A DNA stretch of 64,000 nt, taken from contig JAUCBN010000028.1 in assembly GCA_035048815.1 (NCBI GenBank), forward strand, positions 10,285,001 through 10,349,000, read 5' to 3'. The notes beneath the pieces are model-generated. The model was not told where the DNA came from. It worked only from the letters and a program-made list of their open reading frames with translations, and did not search any database. The translations under genes and the position numbers were made by a program. Every line of letters starts with the position of its first letter. Position 1 is the first letter of the stretch. Positions 1 through 11,611 of this stretch are shown here, one piece after another. Source of the stretch: Abelmoschus esculentus. Its lineage: Eukaryota; Streptophyta; Magnoliopsida; Malvales; Malvaceae.

Positions 1-485
1 TTCGGCAGCAACCATCTTCCCCTTTTTGGATGGAGGAGAAGCTGATATCTCTGTTGTTGTCTCCTCATTAGGTGGTTTCTTTTGAATGTATTGCTGCTGA
101 AGGGGAGTGCTGTCTCGGCAGAGGTTGCCTCAGCAGGGTTTGTTCAGGTAGTCTATTTCTGTATTGAAGTTAAACTTAGTTTTAACCTCAATTCTTTGGC
201 ATTCATCTGGTTCGTCCGTCTGCTTTAGAGTTTTGAATACATTGATCTTTACTTGTTGGTCATTGACCCTTATGATCAATTCATTTTTTCGTAATCGATC
301 AATGTTCTGCCTGTGGCTAGGAACGATCTTCCCAATATGATTAGTGCTTGTTCATCTTCTTCATAATCAAGAATTAAGAAGTCAACAGAAAAAATAAATT
401 TATCCACCCTTACCAGAATATCTTCAATTTTTCCTTCCGATTGCAAGTAAGAGCGGTCTGCCAGTTGTAGCATTATTGTTGTTGC
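1..485 (-). pseudogene. Gag-pol protease fragment (Athila-like)
   Basis: The minus strand encodes the C-terminal half of a retroviral-type aspartic protease region. From 473 to 276 it reads LADRSYL, GKIEDILVRVDKF, then a decayed copy of the LGRPFLATGRTLID block found in every gag-pro frame of this window. A stop falls just after the block, and the following VNDQQVK region is still recognisable downstream. The catalytic DLGAS end should lie to the right, but similarity stops at about 485, where unrelated sequence begins. This is therefore a broken copy of the same family as TE1, not TE1's own protease, which lies at 4026-4874. The window edge cuts the other side. Family assignment is firm; which element it belongs to is unclear. 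Confidence 0.7.
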
Positions 486-1060
486 TTTTCAAAGAAAAGA
501 ACTTTTAAAATCAACTAAGACTAGCAATGTTTAAGATGTTTTCAGGCTCATAGTTTAATCCTAAGTACTAATCCTAGCAAACCTTTCGGAATTCAAGTCT
601 GGTGAATATTGTGAACTGCGGTGGCAGCTAGAGAATATATTACTACCGAGGCAGTTTCAGTAAAATTTCGACAGACTTAAAAAAATTGCAATTGTATAAG
701 ACAGAGTATTAAGACAGAATTTTAAAGCAATAAAGAGATATTTTTATTACTTCCATACATTGCATTTATATATTATAAAATTAGGCAAATGCTCCCCCAA
801 ACTCAAGGGATGCATTATCCTCAATGCATGAACAAACAGAGAAATTAAAAGATATCTGAAAATTAAAAGAAAATAAAATAAAAGAGATAGACTACTGCCC
901 TTAAATTTTTGCGGACCCGAATGAATTTTCGCCGAGCGGTGTGGTTGAACTCGAGTAGGAGTGGGGTCTCGAGTTTATGCCTAAAAAACATAAATAAAGA
1001 AAACTTATGCCTAAACTTAATATAGTTATACAAAATTAAAGATAAAAGAAGAGTAAAGAA
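486..1060 (-). other. TE1 3' untranslated region
   Basis: Non-coding, AT-rich sequence downstream (minus sense) of the TE1 integrase stop. It holds a purine-tract and hairpin module at 792-828 and one copy of the CTGCC/GGCAG palindrome family near 640. No 3' LTR follows; instead an unrelated protease fragment starts at 485, so the TE1 3' end is rearranged. Confidence 0.5.
792..828 (-). promoter_or_regulatory. Hairpin plus polypurine-like tract of TE1
   Basis: Minus strand reads TGCATTGAGGATAATGCA (811-828), a 7-bp stem with one G-T pair closing an AGGA loop, followed by TTGAGTTTGGGGGAG. The same arrangement with different stem bases occurs in the other Athila-like elements of the window. The G-rich run resembles a polypurine tract for plus-strand priming. 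Confidence 0.55.
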
Positions 1061-2469
1061 TTAGTGCATAATAGGAGAAGATGTGAAATCGTTTCCTAAT
1101 GTGACTCTTTCCTTGAGTTCCTGAGAATTTGGTCCTTTGTATAATTTGAGGCGTTGTCCATTAACTTTAAATTCATGTTGATCTTGCTGCGATTGGATTG
1201 TAACTGCTCCGTTAAGATGTGTTTGAACAATATCAAATGGTCTGAATCATCTAGATTTTAGTTTTCCAGGAAGGAGTTTTAATCGAGAATTGTAGAGTAA
1301 GACTTGCTGCCCAAGCAGTATCTGTCGTGGCATTAGTTTTTGGTCATGCCATTTTTTCGTTTTTTTTTTGTATATTTTGGTGTTATCGTATGCTAAAGTT
1401 TTGAATTCTTCGATTTCATTAAGATACAATAATCTTTTCTGCCCTGCTTTTTCTCAATCCATGTTGATCATTTGTATTGCCCAGTATGCTTTGTGTTCTA
1501 TCTCTACTGATAGATGGTAGGATTTTCCATAGACTAGTTGGTACGAATACATTTTCAGTGGAGTTTTGAACGTTGTTCTGTATTCCCATAGTGCATCATC
1601 CAATCGTGTGGATCAATCTTTTCTTATTGGACTGACAACTTTTTCCAGTATTGATTTGAGTTCTCTATTCGACACTTCTTCTTAGTCATTTGTTTATGGG
1701 TAATATGATGTGGCTATCTTGTGTGTCACTCTCAATTTTTTTAAGGCCGCGACAACCAGTCTATTATCAAAATGTTTACCTCCATCGCTTATTATGGCAC
1801 GTGGTATACCAAAACGGGTGAAGATATTTTCTTTAACAATTTCTTCACTGTTTTGGCATCATTCCTTACCGTTGGTACTGATTCTACCCATTTAGATATA
1901 TAATCTACTGCCAATAAGTTGTAGTGGTTACCATATGATGATGGAAAGGATACCATGAAGTCAATCCCCCATACATCAAACAATTCCACTTCGAGAATGT
2001 TTTGTAGGGGAATTTCGTTTCTTTTTTATATGTTTCTCATCCTTTGACATCGATCACATCTTTTACAATATTCATGTGCATCTTTATATAAACTCGGCCA
2101 GTACAATCCTGATTGTAGTACTTTTTTCCGCCGAAATGTCCGCCATAGGGAGATGCATAACATTGTGCTAGTACATTTTCCTAATCATCTTCCGGTATGC
2201 ATCGTTTTATTATTTGATCTTCTTATTGTTTAAACAAGAAAGAATCGTCCCAAAAATAATGCTTCGCATCATGTTTGAACCTTTTCTTTCCTTGATGTTT
2301 GAGGTGGTGAGGAATAATGCCACTAGTGATATATTTGACAACAGCAGCATACCACGGTGTTATAGTCGCAACTAAGGCAGAATGGTGGATATACTCAGAT
2401 AGTATGGAAGGAATTTTATCTATCGTTAAGTCGGGATCTTCTGCCGATACTTTCCACACAGCACCGTGA
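1061..2469 (-). pseudogene. Integrase (TE1), broken
   Basis: Decayed Ty3/gypsy integrase, the enzyme that joins element cDNA to host DNA. From 2459 leftwards I read the pre-integrase region (TPWYAAVVKYITSG, then KHYFWDDSFLF). Next comes a zinc-binding segment with HFGGKKV and CKRCDRCQR, then the core with WGIDFMVSFPSSYGNHY and LLAVDYISKWVE giving the first two acidic positions. NRELKSIL (about 1640-1660) holds the Glu of the D,D(35)E set. The C-terminus has TTFKTP, VEIEHKAYWAI and NSRLKLLPGKLKSR, typical of Athila. The natural stop lies at 1061-1063. Several in-frame stops and frameshifts break the frame, for example after PGKLKSR near 1247 and near 2223, so no active enzyme is possible. Confidence 0.85.
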
Positions 2470-2949
2470 TGACAAGTAATTATTCATTAGGGAATGTATC
2501 TTTGATTTTTTGTTCAGGATTGGTCACTTTGTTTCCTTCTAAACGTGATAGATGATCTACTACTTGATTTTCCATTCTTTTTCTATCCTTTATTTTTACT
2601 TCGAACTCTTGGAGCAATAATATCCATCGTATCAAGCATGGTTTTGCATCCTTTTTCGACATCAAATATTTTATAGCAGAATGATTTGTGTGTACAGTTA
2701 CCTTACTACCAATAAGATATTACCTGAACTTGTCGAATGCGAAAACTATCGCTAGTAATTCTTTCTCAGTTGTGGTGTAATTGATTTGGGCATCATTTAA
2801 AGTTTTGCTTGCATACTGTATGACATAAAAGGTCTTGTTCTTCCATTGCCCGAGTACTACCCTGACGACGTAATCACTTGTATCGCACATTAGTTCGAAT
2901 GGTACATCTTAGTTAGGTGGAACTACTATAGGTGTGGATATCAATTTCT
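2470..2949 (-). pseudogene. RNase H (TE1), broken
   Basis: The RNase H domain degrades the RNA strand of the RNA/DNA hybrid during reverse transcription. Visible blocks in minus sense are FELMCDTSDY (first catalytic Asp), INYTTTEKELLAIVFAFDKFR (catalytic Glu), VTVHTNHSAIKYLM, RWILLLQEFEV and VVDHLSRLEG. They occur in the normal order directly after RT. There are at least two internal stops (near 2722 and 2906). It is continuous with the RT and integrase remnants as part of one former pol polyprotein. Confidence 0.8.
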
Positions 2950-4025
2950 GCTTCAATGTATCGAAAGCCTTGATGCACGATTCATCAAAATTGAATGCTT
3001 TATTATGTTCTAATAATGCAGATAGAGGTTTGGTGATCTTGGAAAAATCTTCAATGAATCGTTGGTAAAAACCATCATGTCCAAGGAAACTGCGTATTCC
3101 TTTTACCGATGTTGATGGCAACAGTTTTTTCTACCACGTCTATTTTGGCCTTTTCAACTTCTATATGGCGGCAGGAAATCTTGTGGCCGAGCACTATCCC
3201 TTTATCAACCATGAAATGACATTTTTTCCAATTTAAAATTAGGTTTATGTCTTCACATCTTTGTAGTACTTTTTCTAAGTTGCTTAGACAGTTATCAAAA
3301 TCATCTCTGAACACAGAGAAATCATCCATAAAGATTTCAAGGTGATCCTCAATCATATCAGAGAAAATTGTTATCATGCATCGTTGGAAGGTGACAGGTG
3401 CGTTGCATAGTCTAAATGACATTCTTCTAAATGCATATGTTCCATATGGGAATGTGAAGATTGTTTTGGCTTGGTCTTAGAGGGCTATGACAATCTGATT
3501 GTATCCTGAATAACCATCTAAGAAACAATAGTAGGGTTTACCAGCTAACCTATCAAGCATTTGGTCGATGAATGGTAAAGGAAAGTGATCATTTTTTGTT
3601 GCTTGATTAAGTTTTCGATAGTCTATACATACTCTCTACCCGGTTACAGTTCTTGTTAGAAGTAGTTCATTGTTCTCATTTGAGATTACTATCATTCCAC
3701 CCTTTTTTGGAACGCATTACACTAGACTTACCCATGTGCTGTCGGATATAGGATAGATGATTCCTGCGTCAAGTCATTTAATGAATTCTTTCCTTACCAC
3801 TTCCTTCATTGCATGATTTAATCTTCTCTGCGCATTACTTGTAGGTTTATAATCTTCTTCCAATAATATTTTATGCATGCACAATGATGGAATGATCCTT
3901 TTTAGGTCTGCAATTGTCCATCTGATTGCTTTTGTGTGCTGTCTTAGCATGTTAGTTAGTCGTTTTTCCTGTTCAGGCTGTAACTTAAAGGAAATAATTA
4001 CTGTCAGAGTGTCATTTGATCCCAA
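2950..4025 (-). pseudogene. Reverse transcriptase (TE1), broken
   Basis: Ty3/gypsy RT remnant. In minus sense the N-terminal block is LTVIISFKLQPEQEKRL at 4025 onward. The conserved core follows: VCIDYRKLNQATKNDHFPLP, LAGKPYYCFLDGYSGYNQI, FPYGTYAFRRMSFRLCNAP, and the catalytic box FMDDFSVF (near 3325-3350). The thumb/connection segment has IRSFLGHDGFYQRFIEDFSK. The two Asp of the DD box are kept. Breaks include a stop in place of the usual Trp before RVCIDY (TAG for TGG, near 3640), a stop near 3478 before DQAKT, and a frameshift around 3100. The gene is unmistakable but inactive. Confidence 0.9.
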
Positions 4026-4874
4026 ATAAATCTATTTTAACTGCTCAGTTAGTGGTTTTAATTCCAATTCTAGGGGTTGTTCTAAGGATGGTTTTTGTTT
4101 CTTGCTTCCATTTGAAGTGTAATCAAGAGACTCAAAATACTTACCTGGGTATGTGGTCACCCAATTACCTTCTTCTGTTTGTTTTTTCTGAATCTCTATA
4201 TTTTGTCTGTCTATACATGGTTCTCCATAAAAACAATGGTCGTGATATTCAGTATTGCTGCCTTGGTAGGTTACGTCAAGATAATCTATTTTATCATCAT
4301 GGTCGAGTTCCTCTGGTTCTTCTGGATGTTTTAAAGTTTTGAACACATTGATCTTTACTTGTTGGTCATTGACCCATATAACCAATTCGCCTTTTTCACA
4401 ATTGATCAATGTTCTGTCTATGGCTAGGAATGACCTTCGTAATATGATTGGAGCATGTTCATCTGCTTCACAATCAAGAATCAAGAAATCAGCAAGAAAA
4501 ATAAATTTATCCACCCTTACCAGATTATCTTCATTTTTTTCCTTTTGGTTGCACGTAAGAGCAGTCTACCAGTTACAGCATCACTGTTGTTGGCTTTGCT
4601 TTTCCGATGCCTAGCTTTTGAAATACTGATTTAGGCATGAGATTTATGCTAGAGCCTAAGTCACATAGTGCCTTGCCCACGTATTGGTCACCGATAGAGA
4701 ATGGTATTGGGACTGCCATGATCTTTTCTTTTAGTCGTGGCCTTGTTCTGCTGCATTACAACACACCTTTTTGTTACTGCAACTGTTTCAAATTCCTCAA
4801 TTTTTGTTCTTTTGGATATAATGTCCTTAAGGAATTTGACATAGTTGAGCATTTGTTTAATTGCCTCCACAAAA
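4026..4874 (-). pseudogene. Aspartic protease region (TE1), broken
   Basis: Retroviral-type protease that would cleave the gag-pol polyprotein. In minus sense the segment starts with EAIKQMLNYVKFLKDI (about 4870), passes the active-site block CDLGSSINLMPKS (about 4635-4675, catalytic Asp kept) and reaches VDKFIFLADFLILDCEADEH and a damaged LGRPFLAT block. A tail with VNDQQVKINVFK and HDHCFYGEPCIDRQ leads into RT at 4025. It is fragmented by frameshifts between the flap and active-site regions. The same module occurs in all pol-less relatives in the window, which places TE1 in their family group. Confidence 0.8.
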
Positions 4875-6702
4875 GGTATATTTATATGTACCTGTTTAAG
4901 TATGTCTAGAAATTTCTTAAACTGGTACTCTTATTTTTGTTGTTTCAACCTTTGTGGAAAAGGGTGATGGTAAACGCAGATCTTTAATCTTCTCATTTCA
5001 TTGAAATCTTATTTGCGGTACGACAATAGTATCATCTGCTATGGCAGCGTCGTCGGTAGTATCTGCTGGTTCCTTTGCCTTAGGTTTTTCATTAGTAGCT
5101 TCTTTTGGGGCTATTGTTTCAGAGGTATTACCTACCGTTTGAGGAGGTAATTTAGGGTCCTTTAGTTGTAATCCACTCCTGTTGGATATCTTCATGTATT
5201 GTTCATGAGGATCAGTTCTAACGACTTTAGTATCGCTAAGGAGACCTCCTATGAGTCTGCTTTTCATCTGTTGTATCATTTGTCCTACTGCAGTTTCTAG
5301 CATTTTGAAAGCAACTTCGTTGTTCTGCATTCTCATTTCTGTTTTGTCCATAAAGGTGTCGGCTCTTTGAATGAACTTATTGGTGTTTGCAATGTATGCA
5401 TCAGTCTGAGCCATAAAGGTTTGTAGTGTGTTCTCTAGAGTCTAGAAATCTATTGTTTGTTGCGGCGGTGAGGCCTGTTGTGGCATCTGCTGCTGAGCAA
5501 AACTATTGTTTTGCTGGAATCTAGTAGATTGCACTAGTTGATGTTGCGGGTTAAGAGCATTGTTAAGATTACTCCATGAGAAGTTAGGGTGCTTCCTCCA
5601 TGATGGGTTGTAATTATTGGACATATTGTTTCTGTTAAATTTCCAATATAGAAGGAAGATTATGGATCGTGTAGACATATGTTCGAGTTATGGTTGTCAC
5701 CATATAATTTGCAAAGAACGGTGACTGCTTTTACTTCACGAACGTGGCTTGGTTTATGCAGATCTTTGACCATGTTGGTTAGAGCTTATAGTTGCGCTAA
5801 GATAGAATTTGCAGAATCATAGTTTATCATACCTCACCTATTTATGCATCTTCGGGTGGTTGGGTGTTGATAGTCATTCTTTGCCAACCTATCCAAAATT
5901 TCTAAACTTTCATGGGGTGGGCGGTCTAAGAGGGTGCCATTGGCGGAAGCATTAAGCATCATCCTCGTAGGGATGTTAACTGCGTTGTATAAGATGAATA
6001 CTTGGGTCCACTCGGTCAGACCATGAATGGGGCATTTTCTGTATAGTTCTATGTATCTTTCTCAGGCCTCATATATTGATTCATCTTCATCTTGCCTGAA
6101 TAATGTGATATCGTTTCTCAGCTTATTTGTCATATTGGTGTAACTGAATTTGGCAAGGAAGCTTCGGCATAGTTTTGTCCATGAGTTCAACGATCCCAGT
6201 TGGAGGTTATTTAATCAAGATTTTATCCTATTCCTCAATGAATAGGAGAATAATTTAGCTTAAGGATGTCGGTTAAGACTCCCGACAGCTTAAGCGAGTT
6301 ACAAATTTTCAAAAGGGATTTAAGATACTGTCGAGCATCTTCATTAGCCGCACCCCCAAACTGGCCTAGGTTGTTGATCATGTTGAACATGACCAGTTTT
6401 AATTCAAAGTGCTCGGCCTCTATATTAGGCATCACAACGGTAGGAGTTAACCTATCTAAATCTTCTTCTAAATAATCACGAACGGTTCGTGTGCATTCTT
6501 GTCTTGGGAGGTTTACTGGGTCAACAACTACGAAAGTGTCGCGGTTATCTATCTCGGCGGCATTCATGCCAGCGTTGTTCTGTTGGCCAGGTGCTGTGTT
6601 CATTCTTTGACGTGCCCTACATTTTAAATCTCGTGCTGTTTTTTCGATTTCTGGGTCATAAGGGTATTGATAAATAGTCGGATTGGACTTGGTCATAAAC
6701 AA
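4875..6702 (-). pseudogene. Gag (TE1), broken
   Basis: Capsid-type structural gene of the Athila-like element. The start is taken at 6702 or at the second Met (6696), giving MTKSNPTIY. The first 155 codons are open, with a linker NLPRQECTRTVRDYLEED, IEAEHFELKLVMFNM, and the start of the retrotransposon gag capsid domain (GQFGGAANEDARQYLKSLLKICN). After about 6235 the domain continues with frameshifts. The basic, Asn-rich part has MSNNYNPSWRKHPNFSWSN (5650-5580), and the C-terminal segment has TDAYIANTNKFIQRADTFMDKTEMR (5400-5330) and NRSGLQLKDP (5180). The closely related gag of TE3, TE7, TE9, TE10 and TE11 fits a shared packaging system. Confidence 0.8.
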
Positions 6703-6800
6703 AACAACCCTTGTAAGTTAAAATAAACTAAAACTAAAACTAAATAGAATAAAATAAACGAAAAGGTGCAAAAATAATTAGTAGTAAAATAGAGCGTCAG

Positions 6801-6820
6801 TCCACAACAATGACGCCAAA
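6801..6820 (-). other. Primer-binding site of TE1 (tRNA-Asp type)
   Basis: Minus strand reads TTTGGCGTCATTGTTGTGGA just inside the LTR, a decayed match to the complement of the 3' end of plant tRNA-Asp(GUC) (TGGCGCCGTTGCCGGGG). This is the usual primer for Athila/Tat elements and marks the element's 5' end. Confidence 0.7.
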
Positions 6821-6822
6821 TC

Positions 6823-7956
6823 TGATGGAGGCTCGGAAGTCTTTTTGATTCCACCTTTGTCAGATTGCAATACTTTAGGTTTTCGAACCCACAAAGATTG
6901 TATCGATTTCACTACTTCTTACGAATACACTATGGAAAATAAGAAAACAAGTATTTTGTGAAATTGGAATACTAAGATTAACAACTCAATTAACTAAATA
7001 ACGAAAGGTAAGTATAATAAGAATGAGGTTAGGTTGAATGCTTCATAGATGAGTATATAGTTGTATTATTTATCCACTTATCAATGCAATAGGTTGAACT
7101 GCTACCTCGGCAGATCGCACTAAGGGTCGTCGCAGCTGCCTAGGCGGGTTTATGCCTTGTCGACAATTTAAATTTTCATAGTTCGATAGAGCATCCTTGT
7201 ATTTCTTCTTCCTTATCCCTAAACGAAGAGAACTGTTGAAACCCACGTCTTGATGATACCTCCCGGCGTGAATCAAGGGTTAATGATAATCAAACACGTG
7301 CGTCTTGTTAGTCGCTAAAATCTTGGGCGGTTAATCTCTCAACTGGATTAGTCAATACTCATGAGCAAAAACCATATTCTCTCGTTTCGTGATCCTACAT
7401 CTCCCGATACTTGGAAAATGTATTTTTCTTCAGATACTATCATCCCGAGCTCATATGCAAAGAAGAGTAAATACCAAGAGAGAATAAACTATGAAATAAT
7501 TTCTTGCATTAATAAATATCAATAATAATACAACATTCTTCTCCTACTACTTCACGAACAACCTAAACCTCCGAAAGGTTTAGAACATGATATAGTCGAT
7601 AGCTAAAGGTTTGTGAAAGAGAGAATCCGACTCGACTCCCCTAAACCTAAACCTAATAAGTGCTTTATATAGGCCAAGACCTAAGTTGAAGTTTCCATGC
7701 AAGGAAAGAGTTCTAAAAGGGAAAGAAATACAACTCCTAATTAACTATAATATTTTATTCTTATTTTCTAAACTAACTCTTATTTTCCGCGTTTGACTTT
7801 GACTAGGACTTGACTTCTCAAATCGGCATCATCTTCCTCTTGCTTTCTATCCGTTAAGATCAACATCTTTTTTTTCTCTCTATCGAGCACTAGTTGTTAT
7901 CTTCATGTTGCTGTCGCGACCTCCAAAATACTGACGTGGCGGGTGCTTCATCTACA
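6823..7956 (-). repeat. 5' LTR of TE1 (outer limit approximate)
   Basis: Starts with TGATGG next to the PBS on the + strand. It contains a minus-strand TATA box (CCTATATAAAGC, around 7663-7674) and CTGCC/GGCAG-type palindromes near 7100, 7135 and 7910. The layout matches the better-defined LTRs of this window (U5 next to PBS, TATA about 850 bp in). The far end, near a TACA at 7956, is a guess because no second LTR copy is present. Confidence 0.5.
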
Positions 7957-9856
7957 ATTTAGCATCTAAATTCTCAATTGACCATCTCTGTGATATAGTT
8001 TCCTGTTTAAGAAAGAAAACTATCAAACGCATATGTTTTATACTAAATAATAGATAAATTCATAAAATTAGTTTTCGGATGCTGAAGTATGAAAAATAAT
8101 CAGAAATATCTATTATAGCCTTTAAATATGTTTTTTTAACAATAAATAAGTGGGAAATCGATATAAAAATAAGGACTTTTGAGTACTCATCATTTATTTA
8201 TATATAGCATGTTATGTGTTTGTTTGTTTATTTGCTTTGCTCATTGTTTTAAATTATCTAAGCTTTTAAGAGGCATGAGAGTGTCCTTTGTTTAGGTATA
8301 GTGCTAGGTGTTCGTTAGAAACTTAGACATAGATCCTTAGTGTTCGAGAGAAGCTAAGGGAGAATCGACGTGAGCAATGGTTTTTAGACTGCAAATAGAA
8401 CCTAACCCGACCTCATGTACTAGAGAGAGACTTAAGTTGAGAGTTTCAACGACTAAAAGGAGTATGCTTTATCGATAGGCTAGATGTCACTGTTGAGACC
8501 GAGAGGAGATATCGTGATATTTTAGACTGTCAAGTTTCTTTGATTCGAGAGAACGAGAGCATATTATGAAACTCTATCGAGTGAATATGTCATATAGCAT
8601 CTAGTTGTTTAGAGGAGTATTGTTTAAGAATTCCATAAGAAGTTCATCATTTATTCCCAGTAGAGGTTATCAATCGAGGGTTGTTATATCATATTGCTTA
8701 CTCGTGTTTTCTCATTCCTCTTTTGTCTTGGCATTTACAAAGTGTTTCCTCTATTTACTTGTTTACTTGCAATCACATTACTATACTCTTCACCCACTAC
8801 TCTCGTACTTCTACTTTTCCTTTTAATTTTTTCTTGATAATTTCAATTGCTTGCTTTCATCCTTAAATTTTTTATAGCATTTTTATCATTACATCTTTAC
8901 CACACTCCACCGTACATATACACCATTTATCACTACATTTCCACTTGTCTATACCAGTTTGTTTATTTTCCTCTTAGTTATTGTTCTTTTTGCCTTGACA
9001 AAATTTACTTAAATTTTCTCCTGATCCTCGTGGGAACGATACTCACTCACCCTTTATTACTTGCATGACTGTGTATACTTGTACATATTTTCTCATAATT
9101 TATAGCACTACACAATGCAGACCAATTAGCACATAGTGAAGCATGATTGTGTTCAATCTTTTTTTTATTGTTGGTTAGGCGTATGCTTTTAATTTTATTC
9201 TTAGTTTTTGTTGAATGATGTAACTTGATAAAAATACTATTTAATACCTTATTTATAAATTAATGTTTTAATTAATTGAATTATTTAGTGTTTATATTTT
9301 TTAATTTATTTTATACAATAATTTCAAAATTTGTTTATCAAATATTATTAAAACTTAAAAAAATAACTATTAATAAATTATTTATACTCAAATAAATTTA
9401 TTTTTTTTTTAAAAAATCGTTTACTAAAAACTCAGATCTTTAGATAATTATAAAACTGATGTCTCTCACTAAACCCTACTGCATTGAATCTACGCCCTTT
9501 TACTCATCATTGAAGCTCTTTGTAAATTACTCTTCTAACCCTGTTTGCTTCACAAAATATAAGATATTTTACTTCCATATGAACCATGTTTCCATATTTA
9601 TATTATGTTTAGGTACCATGTTTGAAACGCCCTAGTTTTCGGATGTAACATTTGCGCTTAAGTGTAATTCGAATTCAATAATTTAAATTATTTTCAAAAC
9701 ATAAAAGAAGGTCCAAAGGTCAAATTTAGTGGTACAAACGATTCAAGTCGAGTTCGAGTAGTGCTAATTTTGGCTCGGCTCGTTAAGATTTCGAGTAAAG
9801 TTTGAGCATGAGTAATTTTAAACGAGCCTGAAAAATTTGAGCTCAAATCAACTCGT
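7957..9856. other. AT-rich spacer with possible LTR remnant
   Basis: I see no supportable gene. The segment around 9020-9095 (a GTGGGAACGATACTC box followed by TTTATTACTTG and TGTATACTTGTACA) is laid out like the U5 end of the Athila-type LTRs here (GTGGAGACGATA, TTTATTACTTGACGACGTG). It may be the plus-oriented end of a very old LTR. 9130-9640 is strongly AT-rich. 9700-9856 is rich in short GAGTTCGAG / TTGAGC words and is the left half of the TE2 target site. Confidence 0.4.
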
Positions 9857-11595
9857 TGATGTGATCCTAACTAGACTCATCATTTCACCTATACTTGTCA
9901 TACCTTGGACTTTTCCATGAATTATTCAAAGGGATTTCTACCATATTTCGTTCTTTACTTGCTCATTTATGCATTATATTTTATTATTCATTTGCAAGAT
10001 TTATACTTGTGCTTGAATCTACATGAATTTTATTAGTTGCACGATATAAAATTGCATGAACAAATAAGCATGCTACTTTATTCAAGCATTTATTTTAATT
10101 AGGTTCATTTTTTACGTATGAGCATGATTTCATTTAAGCATGTAATTCATTTAGTTATGCACTTCTTTAAGTTAGTTCATTCAATAAAGTTGGTTTATTG
10201 ATTAAACTAGTTCATTCATTTTACTAGTTCATTAATCAAACTAGCTCTTAAGTTGTTTCATGAATGATTTTAATTAAAATATGATTAAGTTTTACCTTTG
10301 TATTAGGTAAATGAAGGAAGATGAACAATCACACCAAATGCAAGAATACATGCCAGATTGATCTCCATTTTTGAGTTAGATCTGGGATGATTTGATTCTT
10401 GAGGTCTCTTTCAAGTTTATTCTTATATCTCTTAGCTTTTCAATGCCTTTTGAATCACCTTAATCCGATATCTGAAGCTTGAGATAGGATCGATTTACCG
10501 AAGATAGTATAGGCTGAAATTTTCATTACGGGAATTTTGTGCAAGGATGATTTGGATGAGTTTGAGTCAAGTAAGAGTCCCTTCATATTCATCCAAGATA
10601 CAATTCATTGAAGGTCTTATTTATTCACATATTCAAGTTAATTCAAAGATGATTTTTATTCATACAAATGAAGGCCATCATTATGCAAATAATCAAGGCA
10701 TTAAAGTCACTTCTTTATCATCTTTTGGAGGCTATTTGTATTCCACATGAAGACAAGCGATGAAGGATCTCTTAATGCATAATATTATGACATTCAAGAA
10801 GGTTAATTAGCTTGAGGATCAGCATAGAATTGAAAAAGACATTCTTCTTTTTGCTACCAAAGTGTCTACATTCATCAAGTGTCCATTTTTACCCTTTTAT
10901 CCCCATGAAAGAGCAAGACAAGTCAGCCTAAGAGATCTTTCACCATTTGCACGAAATTATGTGTATATTAAGCTTAAATTAAGTCCTAATTCATCATTAA
11001 TACCTTGAACATTTATCCACATAAAGATAGAAGAGAAAATACATCATTTATTAGCATTCATCACCATAAAGGTGAAGCATTCATCTCTTGTTGTAAGACT
11101 CTTCATATGATTCCTATGAACACTATAAATAGAAACCTTTCCTTCATTTGTAACACAACTTTGATATAATAAAATTCTTTTGAAAGGTTTTTTTTCTGCT
11201 TTGTTCTTGCGAGAACTCTATCGGCTTCAAGTTAGGCTTGTAGTCTTCTTCTATTTTATTTTATTATCGTGTTGGTTCCTAACTCCTTAGAGCTAGTGGG
11301 TCACGTGTCATATTCCTTCACTTCAATCCATAAAGCTATATTGTTGGTTCCTAGCCCGATATAGCTAGGGGGTCATAGTCCACCATCCTTACAACTTATA
11401 AAATCCATATCACTTTTACCATCACTTTCATCCTCTTTTCACCACTTATTCATTTATTTCATATAATCACTATACCATCACACTTTCATCATTTTTTTTA
11501 TATTCTTGTTTGTTCTTATGCTTCGAATCTATTCTTACTACAATCATGATCGGACAACATAACTTGACTCGGACCATACTACCGGGTTTATATCA
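9857..11595 (+). repeat. 5' LTR of TE2
   Basis: 1739 bp, TGAT...ATCA ends. It contains a TATA box (CTATAAATAG, 11123-11132) with AATAAAA sequence about 40 bp downstream. Two diverged tandem copies of a TTGGTTCCTA...AGCTAG...GGTCA segment lie in U5 (11272-11380). Confidence 0.9.
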
Positions 11596-11597
11596 AT

Positions 11598-11611
11598 TGG
11601 TAATCAGAGCC
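11598..11611 (+). other. Primer-binding site of TE2 (initiator tRNA-Met type)
   Basis: TGGTAATCAGAGCC lies two bases inside the LTR end. It matches the complement of the initiator tRNA-Met 3' end (TGGTATCAGAGCC) with one extra A. This is a PBS type common to chromoviruses and Copia elements, and different from the tRNA-Asp PBS of the Athila-like elements here. Confidence 0.8.

Larger units (their letters stand above)
486..7956 (-). mobile_element. TE1: decayed autonomous Athila-like Ty3/gypsy retrotransposon
   Basis: In minus orientation the order is 5' LTR (about 7956-6823), PBS, gag, protease, reverse transcriptase, RNase H, integrase, then a 3' UTR. This is the Ty3/gypsy order, and the integrase C-terminus (block FKTP, later SRLKLLPGKLKSR) is typical of the Athila lineage. 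It is the only element here retaining RT, RNase H and integrase. All domains carry stops or frameshifts. No 3' LTR was found, and the upstream LTR limit is approximate because no target-site duplication can be matched. Confidence 0.8.

Noticed and set aside
4016..4342. 108-codon open frame on the plus strand
   Set aside because: Antisense shadow of the TE1 protease tail; no recognisable domain.
8605..9068. Overlapping hydrophobic open frames rich in Ser, Tyr, Leu and Phe
   Set aside because: Typical of translated pyrimidine-rich AT-biased DNA; overlapping frames are equally open and no family is recognised.
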